From: Nymphaea colorata
Taxonomy: Eukaryota > Streptophyta > Magnoliopsida > Nymphaeales > Nymphaeaceae
Direction of reading: 5' to 3'
NCBI RefSeq assembly: GCF_008831285.2
Contig: NC_045139.1
Span: 19,078,354-19,142,353 of the forward strand
Length of the DNA: 64,000 nucleotides
Below, piece by piece: positions 12,806-26,300 of this stretch. Numbering within the stretch: the first letter of the stretch is position 1; each line of letters begins with the position of its first letter. The position numbers were made by a program, and so were the translations under genes. Under the pieces are notes generated by a model. That model worked only from the letters and a program-made list of their open reading frames with translations, did not search any database and was not told the DNA's origin.

Positions 12806-13082
12806 AGGTTGAACACCATCTTGAATGACATCGATTTATATATTTAGATTCAAAAGTTGCTTGCTTGGTCAGTGGCCTTTGCTGTTGCAAGCATTCAACT
12901 AGGGTTACATTGTAGTAGGTCATTTTTATTAAGAGCTCTAGATTCTTGTATAGATGTCTCATTATCAAAGTTATGTTTTTCATTATTTTTCAAACTCATC
13001 TCCCACTTATACGTGAGCGACAAATTCATTCATTGCATTTCAGCTTTAGCATATACTTAATTTAATCACGATAACTATGCAC

Positions 13083-13381
13083 GTCAATGGATCAGATACA
13101 TGACTGAAATTGCTTCAAAAAAGTCGGATATGAAAAAGCAAAATTACCATCCTACTAAGAAATCGGTTTAGATTTGAATTTACCAGATCAGATTCGCATG
13201 ATTTCAAATAAATATCTGATTGTATTTGGATTCAGATTTGATTTTTTTAGATAAACACCATTTGATATATCAAATTTTGTTAAGATATGAAGTAGATTTT
13301 TCTTCATCCGTATCTCAGTGTAACCGTCCAACAAATTGACTATGGGAAAAGGTATATTTGATTCAAATCTGATCCGTTGAG
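13083..13381. mobile_element. About 300-bp inverted-repeat element (copy A of a dispersed family)
   Basis: The left end reads GTCAATGGATCAGAT and the right end ATCTGATCCGTTGA, which is its reverse complement with one difference, so the copy has terminal inverted repeats of about 14 bp. The interior is AT-rich with GATTTGGATTCAGATT-like units and no coding frame. Related copies lie near 30.73, 33.33 and 35.49 kb. Confidence 0.55.
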
Positions 13382-16034
13382 GTCTTACCACTTACTATAG
13401 TTAGCTTGTCGGCAAAGAAGGTTTGAGAAACATTCAAAATTACTTGTATGTGAGTCCATTTACGTCATTCATCCTGATATTGCCAAACTTGGTTACATAG
13501 TTTCATTATACTGACAAATATAACCATGTGGAACAGCATGAAGTGGTTATGTAAAAGATGAGGATGGAGCTTTCAATGGTTATATAGATACTGAATAGAG
13601 AGCAAGTAACAACAAAAAAAGGTCATAAAACAATATTTTTCTATTGTTTACGTGTTTGAGAGCTTTTTCTTGTACGTGGAATTATTGTCTGAGCCCTACT
13701 TTTATTTCACGCCTTGAAAATGTCGCGTGGTGTATGGTTTAATGGATGACCTAAGATGATGTTGAGAGACACTTTGTCCAATCTCTGTTTCATATTTTAA
13801 TACTTCAATTATCAGTGGGATACTTAAAATTGGAACTCTTTTGCATAAAATTTGAAATTTCCATGAGCATCAATCTTTGCGCATGTAGAAACTATTTGGA
13901 CGCAAGAGGAATGGTTTTGCAGCTGGATTACATACAAGTTTTTCACTTTGTGACGTGCTTGATATCTGGGAAAAAGTACTTCCTAGGTAAAAAGTTTACC
14001 ATGATATGTACTACCAACATAGTTACGATAGGAGAATAATTCGAATCGCTTTATATTTTGGGTATGTCATGGCGGAAAGAGTCTATTGGCTTTCATATCG
14101 TGTTTGCTTCTGGAAAAAGGGTGAGAATTATCCTAAGACAGGGTCCTTTGGTGACTTTTGAGTTTTTAGTGTTAGCCAAGTTTCCTTTTGGTGAAAGACA
14201 AAGAAACCTCTCCATATCGATAACTTTTCTTTAATAAGTTACTTGGGTCACAAGGTAAGTAGATAGGTGACGTAACTTGGGGGACTAGTCTCACTATTAT
14301 GTTGTGATAGGAACTTATTGCCAGATTGTGGCCTCATGAAACTAGCGGCAATTCACTGTCAGTAGTAATAGTGGTGCACCTTTTAGTTTAGATGTCGACT
14401 ATCTTGAGATGTAGCGAGATAGCGAGAATCAAATTAGAGACATACAACAGTTAATATAGATAATTAAGTGAGTGGCAATGAACCACTGGCTCAAACCAAA
14501 CAGGAGGGCAGCATTATGACGAGATAGGAAGCCAAAGAGGAGGATCCATATTCCTTGCCTTTTTATTGCCTTTTTATATGCTCTTAGCTAGGTCACGTTC
14601 TTTGAGACAGCCGCAACTTTGTATTCAAACAGGTGGCGTCTTTATATGGGACATATGCCCCACAATGCTCACCATTTGAAACATTAATTCAATGTTAAAA
14701 ATTAGGTCAATAGTTTCATAGGATGAAGTTAATTGTTTCATAGTCAATTTAAAATTTGTTAATCTTATATTTAGTGTCGTATGAAAAAAAAAAAAAATCT
14801 TACTCCAACCCTACTAGAATGACAAGAATGCAATTTAGTCATAAAGGATAACATAACTATAAAAGTATAATGTTGACATTTTTTATAAAATGTGCAATAC
14901 TTTCGGTTAGCTAAGCTTTCTCGTTGACTGACTGGGTGGATATTAATGTCGCTGTCACAAAAATTTATGAAAGGTACAGAGATATCTAAAGATTTGGGAT
15001 TTCGACATATTTTAAAACCCAACTAATACGGCGACTCAAACAATATACACCGATGCACATTGGTCATGCTTAAATTACTTTTGTATTATAAAAAAAAGTT
15101 AATAATACTTTTTTATATATAAACTGAAGGATTATCACGGTAGTGGAGTATTTCATCCTACTGCCCATACAAGAGCCGAAGCCCTCAATGCAACAACTCA
15201 TTGTTCTTATAGTATATAGGGTATGCTTTAGGTGCCTTGAGGTGCCGCTTCCACTACTCTTCAACTTACGTGTCATATGTAGTTTCTTTTACGATTCAAA
15301 ACGAAAATTGACAACCTACTAGCCTCTACCCCAACTATTACACCACCTTTGTGAGAACTATTTTTATAAGGTAGTTTGTTTCAAATATTTTAGAAGAAGC
15401 TTGATTGAAAAAAACATTTGTACTTTTGACATGTGCATATTCAATATAATAACTAAATCTATATTTTTTTAAATAAAAACATGTAGTAAAAAAACATAGC
15501 ATTCTTCTTATCAAACACTCTCTCTAGCGATTTCACTAAATGTAAATAGTGATGTTGATTCAGTGCTATACTTAAAACATCCATAAAAGCTACTTATAAG
15601 TGGATTCTTTGATTGTATGAAGGGGTATAGCATACAGGTTGATTGTTACGATGATGCAGATTGTGTAAACGGTGTGTTCTTATTTTGATTCCTGCAGCTC
15701 ACTGCCCACCCAGACCTCTGAAGATAGAAAAAATGGAGGGCTTACAGGCTCCAAAATTGTTTTGGTTTTTTTTTTTTCGGGAAAAGATCTCAGAAAAACG
15801 GGTGTTTAGGATGGAACCTCAGTCTTGTCTGGGAAAGTATTTCTCAGATGCGCACAGTGGGTAGGAAAGCTCAGGCGGCGAATCAAGAGAAAAGATTCTG
15901 TGGGGTCGTAAAAAGATCGAGGTTTGCGCGAAGGAGGATGGAACGGGGAGGGGGGAGAGGTTGGAGCAGATCTTTTCGCAGGCTCACAGGTCTGTGGTTT
16001 GATTTCTCTCTCCCTTTCTCTCTCTTTTCCGCAA

Positions 16035-17145
16035 ATGGAGTCCCTTGCTGCAACTGTTTCGACCATCCCTCGATCATCGTCGATCTTCAGCCCTCACGTC
16101 ACCGGAAGAGGATGCGACGCCTTTCTTCGTCCAACTCTCCGCAGCAACTACCAACATCATGGTTCTCGTTTCCGCATCTTCTTCTCGAGCAGGAATTCTT
16201 CTTTTTCTGGTATTCTCTTTCTCTCTACCTCTCTCGCGATCAGACACACGAGTTGAACGAATGGCTGATGCCCTTCTTTTGTTTTTCTCCTGATGTTTTC
16301 TCAGGCCACCATGGCAGCAATCAGGAGGATCCATCATCTCCTGCCCCCGATAGCAACGCCATCGTTCCTCTTTTCAGAGATAAAGTCTCCTTCTCCCATC
16401 TTTCCAAGGTCTCTCTCTCTCTCCCTATCTCGGGGACCCCTGACCTGTTCATCTGCTGTTTTCTTTTTATCTGTTTTTGAATTGAGATAATTGCCGAAAG
16501 CATTTGATCATTTGCAATTGATACAGGACGAAGCGATGGGCTTGGTTCTGAGCGCGGCCGGAAGAGGATGGACGACGGATTCGGGGATGGAAGGCCCACC
16601 GTCCCCAGCGGCTGGCGATCAGCCGGACTCTGTTGCTCAACAGGTCTCCACCTTTCCATGGTCGCTCTTTACTCGATCTCCTCGCCGTCGCATGAGGGTT
16701 GCGTTCACCTGCAACGTCTGTGGGCACCGCACCACCCGCGCCATTAATCCCCACGCCTACACGGATGGCACCGTCTTTGTGCAGGTAAATATGCATTTCA
16801 GGTCACACTTTCGGTATGAAAATGCAAAAGAGAATAGAGGAAAAATGAAATTTGATGGCTCAATTATGTGATTTGGCAGATTTGCCATCGATTTAAGCAG
16901 AATTTGGAGCAAAATTACACATGGGCTTCTGTTTATGATCAATTTCTGTGGATTAGATTTGTTCTGAAGCGATTGTTTGTGCTTTTTGTCAGTGTGCAGG
17001 ATGCAACGTCTTCCATAAGCTGGTTGATAACTTAAATCTCTTTCTTGAGATGAAAGGTTCCAGGTATCCGAAATTCCGGAAGGAAGATCCCATGGATGAT
17101 ATACAGTTTAGATATTTGGGCCTGGATGACTTCCCTTGCCCGTAG
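16035..17145 (+). CDS. DNL-type (Zim17/HEP) zinc-finger protein, organellar Hsp70 escort
   Basis: Four exons: 16035-16209, 16305-16408, 16527-16784 and 16993-17145. All junctions are GT-AG and join in frame to give 229 residues. Residues 1 to about 60 are Ser/Arg-rich with few acidic residues, as in a plastid or mitochondrial transit peptide. The zinc finger is unmistakable: CNVCGHRTTRAINPHAY followed across an intron by CAGCNVFHKLVDNLNLF. The four zinc ligands fall at about C155, C158, C180 and C183, and the family-defining DNL at about 191-193. Members bind organellar Hsp70 and keep it soluble and active; plants have plastid and mitochondrial versions. The C-terminus ends DDIQFRYLGLDDFPCP. 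The ATG at 16035 is chosen because it opens the transit-peptide-like frame. Upstream ATGs in the leader open no longer in-frame extension with similar character. Confidence 0.9.
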
Positions 17146-20100
17146 AAGCAGGTTCATGAAGAGTTGGTATAGTACTATAGAGGCTGAGAAAATGATGTGT
17201 ACAGAGTTCATCAAGAGCTATGTTAAGTTCTTGAATGTAAGTTGATATATCAAAATTAATGAGAACTATACATAATAATATATGATGTGAAATCCAAAGG
17301 ATCCTTTTCTTACAACAAATGCACAATTTCTTGTTCCATTTCTTTACTGCTTCCCTTCTTGTTGCGTTATTGAACTGCTTTTGTTACTTTAGATGGTTAA
17401 TTTAGCATAAACAAGTTAAGAAAAGTTTCTGAATTTTGGATTTCCATGAATTAGCAGAAGAAGATTGGTTGCACTTGCACCTAGATTTTGTTTATATATA
17501 GGTAACTTCTTCTTTATCTTTGTGGATGACTACCACATTCTTACACAGTTGGGGGAGTTTTCCTGGTGAACAAGGAAGGGCATTAAGGTTCTCAGTTTTC
17601 ACACAAAACAATTCTAATGAAAAACTGAACCATTTGGTGAACAAGATCGTGGTTTCCCTTGTCATTAATAAAAGTTCCAGATCATATAGCTGCAGTATTT
17701 ATAAGTTCAATATGACAAAATTCTCTTGCTTGCAAGATAGATTAGAATTGGAAGACAAAGAACATGAGCTCAGATAATACAAATGGGCAGCGGTATAATC
17801 CTTGTTGTGGCCGCCAATAAGTTCACCATGATCGACGTTTTGGATCTCATACACTTCTGATTCTTGAAACTTTGGCTCCTTCCTAAATCTGGAAAACAGA
17901 GGATTGCACGACTACTAAAAGCCGCAATACCAAAATTGGCCTATTACAATCGATTCGGTGCTTTTGGATTTGATAGATGATTTGATTCAATGTGGACAAA
18001 ACATATTTACTGTGTGTATTATTCTTTTATATTTTCATTGTTTTATCTTTTGTTTTCTTTGCTCTTTGATTTTTGCTTAAAAAATGTCTTTTGTTTCATC
18101 GAATTTGCAAACTGACTGTTTCCGATTGGACTCGGCTAATTCTCTCAAACTTTTTGCTGACCGATTCAATTGAGAAGTCTATTTTGAAAACGTTGGTATA
18201 AATAGTCTATTCTATGGTACCGGTACATCTGATTGCGATGGGAGATACTTCAAAGAGATTGAAGCCCTTTCTTTTGTCCCTCTACCTTGAGTTTAGAACT
18301 GCTTTGCGACCTGAGTAAGAGCAGGACATAGACGTGCTAAATTTGTTGAAGGCAGATGCATTAGAAAACTGGAGTCATCGAAAGAAAGCAAGAGAAGAAT
18401 CATTGACGGAGGCGTTTGATAGCGTGACATAATTTTCAAACTCCCACTCTCAAAGTATAAGTATGTTGTACTATGAAAAGAATCAAAAGCAATGCTTCAA
18501 TTCCCAAGGATACATAAGATGACATGCTCTCAGATATCATCATATGTCTAGCGAGTAGATATGAACCCTAATCTCAAATTGAACAATTTTGCCCCCAGAG
18601 CTTTTCTTTCATCCCCTTAAATTATGCTATTCGAGGACTACTTATAATTTCTTTTATTTTCACAGGCAAATCTAATGTGAAGAGTAGTCATGTCAATAGA
18701 AAGAAAAAGAAAAGGGGATTTTAAAATAAGTCACAAGGAACCATCCATCATGCTTATGTATCACCACACAAGCATCAAGTTTTTATTTATTTGTGTCAAA
18801 AAATAATTTGAAAGTAATTCGAAATAACTACGAAACGAAAAATATATACATGTTTTTTGAAAACCAGCAGACCAAAGCCATACTGATACGATTGATGTCG
18901 GTCAATACGGGCCGATACGGAACTGGTCGACACAATAGGCTCGTGGCAGCAATGCACATGATCTCACATGCCATCAGATTGCAGCCCTTTTTTATTGGGA
19001 AGATTTCAGCAAAAATATCAAATCATTGGCAATAGCGACAATGACAGACACTAGTTTCAAGTATTATCAGGATCATATTTGCTTTCATGGTCGTTAGAGA
19101 TATCCAGAAGTTGCTTTCTGTTACATCTGCTGTTACATGCTTAGGGGCCTTATCATTTTGCCATCTGAAGTGAGAAACAAAAAAGTATCCAAGAAGAACA
19201 TTTAATCTTTTAATTTTTCAAAAACATACCAAAATCTTGAGAAATGTTTCAGAAATACGCCAAATGTGCCCAAGCAGGTTATATGTTGGAGGGAAGCGTG
19301 AAAGGAGCCCAACACACAAATTGAGATCCAAATCTGCACCTAACTCTACGATATTACTGAAATAAAAAGAACACACCTAAATAATTGGGATCCATTTTAA
19401 AAATATCTAAGCCGTTTGCATAATTGCATCTACTTAAAAAGTCAGCTAGTTAAATCATGTTGTTGGGTTTTTGCCTTAATATCTGTTGAGAGTATTGATA
19501 TATATATATATAGAAACTTCTTAGGTGCTTTGTCTCTCAGTCAAACAGCTTCCTGCATCTCCCTTCTATGGTGACCAGTGAATTGACTTTAGGCTGAACA
19601 GCTGTAGCCTGTAGTCCTCCTATACCACAGATTCACAATGGCAAACTTTCCTTCAACTATGGATAGTGGCTTAGTTAATTACAAGAAAAGGAAACACCAA
19701 ATAATTGTATACTGGGGTCGCCGGCCTGAACCATGTACACAAGCTTCTCTATGTGCAGCTCGTTGAGCCTTCTGAGGCAGTGCCTGTGCCTCAAAGGAAG
19801 GGGCCAATAGGAATGAAACAAAAAACGAGCAGCAATTTATGAGTGAATGCGAAAACCAAGCTTTGCTTGATGGGAAGGGCCTTTACTCGTTGACAATGAG
19901 GTTTGGCTATTACCATAAACTTGATCTGACTTGCTAAGAGCTTTTCTTCTGCAAAATTAAGTTTAATCACTTTGAACTTGCCATTAGACTGCTTGCTGAT
20001 GGCATTAAAGCAAGCCAATTTTCAGCAAGTATTGCCCCAATACAATGCCTTAAGAATATGATTGATTTATGGTCATTCTGTGTCTGGAAGGACATGAACT

Positions 20101-20356
20101 TAAGAATGATAGAGTGCTATCTTAATTCATGACTGCACACAAGCAGGCACTCATGAACCATGATAATTGAAACAAGCCAATTCTCAAAAACCACTGTTCT
20201 ATGCAATCGCATGAATAAAGACCATAATTTAATTGATAATCATTTACATGGACATCTTTTGTTCTGCTGGCATACATGAACCAAAATAAATCAGCTACTG
20301 CTATCAAAACAATATATTGTACATTCATGGAGAATATAACGAATGAAGCACCTGAT
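17146..20356. other. Intergenic region between convergent genes
   Basis: This lies between the 3' ends of the DNL gene (plus) and the DUF3537 gene (minus). AT-rich, with short polypurine and (TA)n runs (about 19499-19512). No supported gene; an open stretch at 18238-18432 interrupted by one stop is discussed among the rejected items. Confidence 0.5.
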
Positions 20357-23300
20357 TCAAGTCAATGATCGTCCCAATACAAACCAGGTCGTTGTTGCAA
20401 GAGCACCAATGCTTGTGTGTACAAAAAAGCGATCAAGCACAAATCCATATATGGATATTCCCGCAGTATTGTTGGACAAAAAGTCTACTGCTTAATGAAA
20501 AAACACAAAAAAAAAAAGTTTATAAGGTTGATAGTGCAAGATATCATGAATGTTGAATATGAAAGTTGCATACCTAATGCAGAACGTCCAGCCCAATCCA
20601 CCTGAAACTGAGAAAACAAACGGATTCCATTCTGTATATCCTTTTCAGCTGCTTCATTGATTAATAATGGTTGCAAATTCCTCATTGCTTCAAGTGTGGC
20701 ATTTGCATTCATGGAAGATGCAGATTTTAATATGCGTCGATGCAAATGAGCTATTCTAGAAGCTGATCTCAGGCAGAAAATCCATCCAGTTATGTTTACG
20801 ATATTTACAATCTGAATATCACGAGGCAACAAGTTATCAATAGCACATTCAGGGATCGCATAAACTAACAGCAACTTCCTAATTAATTAATTTACATGAG
20901 CAAATCCCCAAGGAAGAAAGTACTACTATATTAAAATGTTAAACAGACACCAATAACCTGCCAACGAATGATACTGAAAATAAGTGAAATCTCCAGGTAG
21001 AGAACAGAAAATAAACCTTTTTTTTTCTGGATGTGTCAGACAGCGACATGGGAGCTAAGTGTTTACTATGCTCCATCTTACATAACAATCGATGTAAGTG
21101 GTGCAAGCACCCCTTCCCTTACCATCAGAAACACAGTTTCAGCCTCAACACAAAAGAAAGTTGACTCCAGGTATTGAACTCTAAACTGCCATCTGTTTGG
21201 AGGCTTTAAGTCAATGCACCTAGTCCAATGTGTGAAACCCTTATGGGCATAGTCCTCTCAATTGGCTAAGATCAATACGAAATCACAATAAACTGATAGC
21301 AGTATTAAGAAAAGCTTCCAGCAATCTTATTACTATTGAGACTTTCAGAACAAGCATTAGTTCATGAATCTTTGTTTGTTACTTTCTAGATCAAGTGTTC
21401 AACTCATGCTATTTAAAAAAAAATGTGATATTTGCTAATAGAAATTAGTACAGAAAATCTGGACCACCCAATTGAACAAACCTTGAGCTGGGGATCAGGA
21501 ACATTGGAAATTGTAGCGGTCAAATCCAGGATACTAAATTCTAGTGACATATGCCTACTTGATGTAGGGCATCCTTCTGTTGCAGTTGGGTTTTTCTCTC
21601 CACCCATTTGTTATGCAATGATTTGTGGAATATTGAGATATTCGAAGAAATTGGAGACAAGAATCACAGAAACATAATTGCTGCAATATTGAGGTTTACA
21701 GTTGTATAGATCCAAAAAGTACTTTATTATATTGAACCTGCCGTTTGGTTACTACGCTTTTTATGGGATTAAGCTAGGAATAGGATCTTACAGGTGAAAG
21801 AAAGAAATGATTGTGAAAGTAAATTCATCAAGCTGCAGCATGTGGTATTCTTACAAAGGTCATTTTGGCAGCTAATTAACTTGTATCAACATTAACAAGT
21901 AAGAATGCAAGTCACATCTAATTTAACATCTCATGAAAAATGTATATATAAAGCTCATCAATGAGAGAATAGAAGCATCACTATTTTAAGATGCTTATCA
22001 GATCCAAAGTTTAATTTGAAGCATCTTTGCTGATATTTTAGAACACCAACATATGGGGTACTAGAAAGTTGGAAATGAATTGACATATTCTATTGAACAG
22101 TTAGCAACCTAACCCATGGGAGAAATTGTCTTTTCAACCATGTACACCCCCTCTGTGAGCACTTTTTCCACATACAAGATTGTCCCCTTAATTTAATCTG
22201 GCAATCAGATAATTTGGTCAAAGAAAAATTTCCAGCTAAGTAATTCTATAAAAAGGAAGCCTGAAGATTAATCCTAATGAGACAGGAACAAGTTGGGATT
22301 CAAATAAATATAATATACTAAGTTTGCTGAGAGTACAAATAGGCTTTCCCTTGGGATGACCTTTTCCTGGGGGTATTGCTTAATGAAAATGACCTAGAAA
22401 CACCAAATTCAAGAAACAACTATTTTGCTTAAAAATATTCTTGACACATTGAGCACAACGGGAGCTCTAATCAAAGGAAAGAACTTTATAGAAAAACAAA
22501 TGCTAGACACAGGACAAAGCCAAACTAAGGATACAGGACGATGAAGAGCCCAGGTTGAAATTCGTTGAGAACTATAAGAATCAGTTTTTGAAGGATCAAA
22601 TAAGCACAGAAGCCCGCCGGGACTTATGCCTATGAAAACGTAGAGGCCAGGTGGTTCATGGAGTGAGGCTGAAGAAAAATAGGGTTCTTTAGTGATAAGT
22701 AGCCAACTACATGGGGCATGCAAGCTTAATTTACATGGATATTGACCAATGGGTAAGCCAATACCAAAAGCACTTAACTAATTGCAGCACTTAAAATGCC
22801 TATTCATGAGATAGCCACAAAGTCAGTTTTGGACATCTCAGTAACCCTTTTTATTTTGTTTCGTTTGCAGTTGCAGCTCCCAAGTTTCACTTGTTTGAAT
22901 GAGGTATCAGTTTGTTCCTAGCACTAAAGAAAGCTTTCTTCTATCATTTTATTCTTTTTTTGTTTTTTTTTCATATTCTTTCAATCTAATCTTTTGAAAT
23001 CAAGAAAAATTATCAGGAGACAGATATACAGATTCAGAGCATGTACACTGACTCATACAGACAATGCAATAAATAATGCACTTTGGTATAAAAAACAACA
23101 GCCAAGCTTGTATTTTCTACTTGAGTATTTCTGTAATTTATGAGACACTTTTCCATAGTACAACAAGAGAATATCCAGACCTACATCCACTGCTGAAAGA
23201 AAGGACTTGTTGAATGGGTGGATTTTCCTTGGTTTCAAACAAATTTCTTGTGTTGCCACCATTCTTTGTCAGCTATTCATGATTCAGTAAATAGCAGGAC

Positions 23301-26300
23301 AAATACAAGGGATGTTCATACTTGAAAAGTTCGAACCCAGGGAAGCACTAAGCAGATTGAAGCACAAAGTAGCATGTTAAGTGAAAGTCGCAGCAGCATA
23401 AAACCTAGATGACAAAACAAATACAAATTTGAATCTAAGTGCATGTAGCTCTTGAGAACTGAACATCAAATTCTTGCACCATAAAGGTTTTGGATATCCA
23501 ATCAAATAAGAACAGCTTATAACTGATTAAAGAAAAAAGATTTCGTTTGAGAATTCAACAGGTAAAATTACAGAAATGAATATCATGCAAAATGTTAAGG
23601 TTGTTGTCTTAAATATCACATTTTGTGTAAGAAATCTGTACTACTCACCACATTAAACTGACTCAGATTCTACTACCAGATTATGCATCAAACTGTGTTC
23701 ACTTAGATCAAGTGGCTCAGACAATCAATATTTTGCAAGCAAATAATGCAATCTCATACTCACCATCAAATCACCAGAAAGCAAAATTCCGGTTCCAGTT
23801 CTGACATCATCTACTATCTCATATAATGAAGCCAAGAAACCACATACTGAAATACCGCCAGTCATAGCTAAAAAGAACCTGAAACGGCGACTTGTAGCCT
23901 TCAAGCATTTCAGAACCGTCTTGTAAGCATTGAAGTAGTACCCAATATCAAGTCCTCTTCGAAGTAGATCGCTATACAGTTTCATCTTTGTCTCCTTCAA
24001 ATAGACACGAAGTGTATAATAAATATTTAGCTTGGAAAACTACTGTTAGCAATATGATTATCATTTCTTAATGTTCCTGACAAAGTGCAGTGCGAAATTC
24101 ACCTGTAAGACACATGCTTCCCCAAAGAGTGTACAGGCATATAAGTATGTCCCTGTTCCGAAACACCATGACAAACATAGAGCAACAGCAATAATGATGG
24201 TGTCAAGTGCCTTGTTCTTGAACCCAAATGGCAGGGGTTTCAAACTAACAGTAAGATAAAGCCACAGTTTGTGTGCCACATAAGCACATAATAAGGGAAG
24301 AAAGAGTTTGATAAGTTGAATGCGGCAGGTCTGCATGATAAACAAGCTTGTCATGTAAAAAGAAATTACAAAATAAGTTATCTTGTAAGAGAATACAAAT
24401 ACAATTCTTGCTCATGCTGTGCTTCATAAATCAGTAATCAACAACTGGATGTGCAATAAAGCAGCTCCTATTTCATGTAAAAGGTAAGGAAACAATAAGA
24501 AAAAAAAAGATACCTTCATGATCGATTTGTGCTTTTCTTCCATTTCCTGAGTCTCTTCAGTGAGGAAAAGGATACCTTTTGTACCATGTTTCCAAACAAT
24601 ATGGCACAAGCATATGAACGATATAGACGAAATCAAAAATCGAAGCAAAATTACCAGGGGTTGGAAAACAAGCTGCAATCAAGAAGATTGGTTCACTTTT
24701 AAGGAATAGACATGGAAAGATAATCAGTGTATGGAAAGCTTATAAAATCTTCTGTAAAATTTCCAAACAAGATATAGATACTGGTAATATTGCCAGAAAC
24801 AAAGTGTATATAAGAGAAATCTTGGAAGATAGCAGGGTTCTTTATATCCGTTCGTTTTAATTCCCCTTCTGCAGAGAAGTGGTAGTTCTCATATACCTGT
24901 TTTGGAACATGCATGCATGTAAATGCTTGGATGTGCACACAGAAACAGTACTTGCTATTATTTTTCAGTTTTTCCCCCTAATATCCTCTAATTTAAACAA
25001 CCAAATCATAAACACTTTTTTACATTTAATGATAAAAGCTTGTCCCACATACTCACTGTTCTACGTGTATTAAAGAAACATCCTAGAACAAATGACATTA
25101 CATGAATGTCTTCCTTAACAAGAGAATAAAAGCTAAAAGAGCAAGGAAGAACACACAAATAAAGAAACAAATTTGGTGACTGTAGGACAGCAAGCTTGGC
25201 TTGAGGATGTAAGACGTGTTGGCAACTTGCATGAAACTTGAAAGATATAGTTGGGATTGTGGGACCCACAAGGGAACACCTTTGTCCACCTGAAATAAGA
25301 TCCTGTTGGAATTTTGGGCACTCAGAAAGGAAGTTTCCATTCAAGTGCTAAAGAGAATGTACATATAAAAAACATAAATTTTGGGTTTCATCAATATGAT
25401 AATGTTTTCATTTGAGCATGCAGACATTGAAAGGGAAGAATGGAAGCCTTTAAGTTGTGCAAATCAACGAGTTTACAATTGTATGTTGACATGCTTTCAG
25501 ACAGAGTAATAGTGGAGGCCACTTAGTGTTCTCAAATGTAGATAAAAGACTCCCAGTATGCAGATACGATGTTTTTCACTTATTTCACATTTCAATTTTT
25601 GCTTTATTCCCCTTTTTGCATTAGATTAGTCATGCAGTAAATATAATAAAAGCACAAAAAGGAAAACAGGAAAAGAAGTATGTTCTACAAGTCCTGTTGT
25701 GGAAAGAGTGAGTGCAGTTAAATTGTGGTGATACCAACTCTCTCCCCCCCACCCCCCTTTCTCTCCACACACTCCCACAAAATCATATACATATAAAGTC
25801 CAATACGATATCTAAATTATTGACAACTAGGAGACTGTTTCGTGTCAGGAGAAATATCATTTAAAACAGTCAATGTTTCTTGTGCAACAACGAATGAAAA
25901 GAGTTATTGATACCTCTTGGCTAGGATCGCTAGATTTTACAAAGATCAGCCTGAGCACAGGTATCACGAATATCAGTAACACTGCCATAGTGCATAGGAA
26001 GATCCTCCAGCATAACTGCTTAAAATCGTTCCACCATGATCTTCTGTCATGTGGAAGTCCTGGCAGCCGCAAAGTGGAAGGATCTCTGGAAACACAACCA
26101 AGATTTAGTCACAAAATTTCAATTGCCACAGAAAAACAGAAATATGCAATTAGGTCTTTCAGTTTATCGGATATTAAAAACTTCGATGTTCCTTTAGGAA
26201 TCAAGTGAACTGAGGACTGAGTATAGTTCCATTGAATATTAAAAACAATTGAAACATAAGTACATTTCAATTGAAAATTAAAAAGAAAGGTGGGCATTTC

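Larger units (their letters stand above)
10166..15660. other. Intergenic region with dispersed repeats
   Basis: No supported gene. The first couple of hundred bases next to 10165 are the likely leader and promoter of the WD40 gene. The remainder holds small repeats listed separately (11.7-12.1, 12.5-12.8 and 13.1-13.4 kb) and otherwise unremarkable AT-rich DNA. Confidence 0.5.

Noticed and set aside
15848..16480. Long 210-codon plus-strand frame overlapping the DNL zinc-finger gene start
   Set aside because: Out of frame with the spliced DNL gene, which has conserved residues and consistent splice phases; this frame crosses introns.
18238..18432. Plus-strand stretch of 65 codons starting ATG GGA GAT, with one internal stop, reading like a small protein fragment
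   Set aside because: No recognised family, one in-frame stop, no splice support; a chance open stretch cannot be excluded.
24699..24938. Second minus-strand open stretch with an acceptor (AACAG|GTATATG) in the same intron
   Set aside because: No convincing in-phase donor to the next exon, and the family alignment closes without it.
25098..25340. Minus-strand open frame with a hydrophobic segment and an acceptor inside intron 2 of the DUF3537 gene
   Set aside because: Including it would insert residues between TM1 and the KxG motif and break the family spacing; donor sites are weak.
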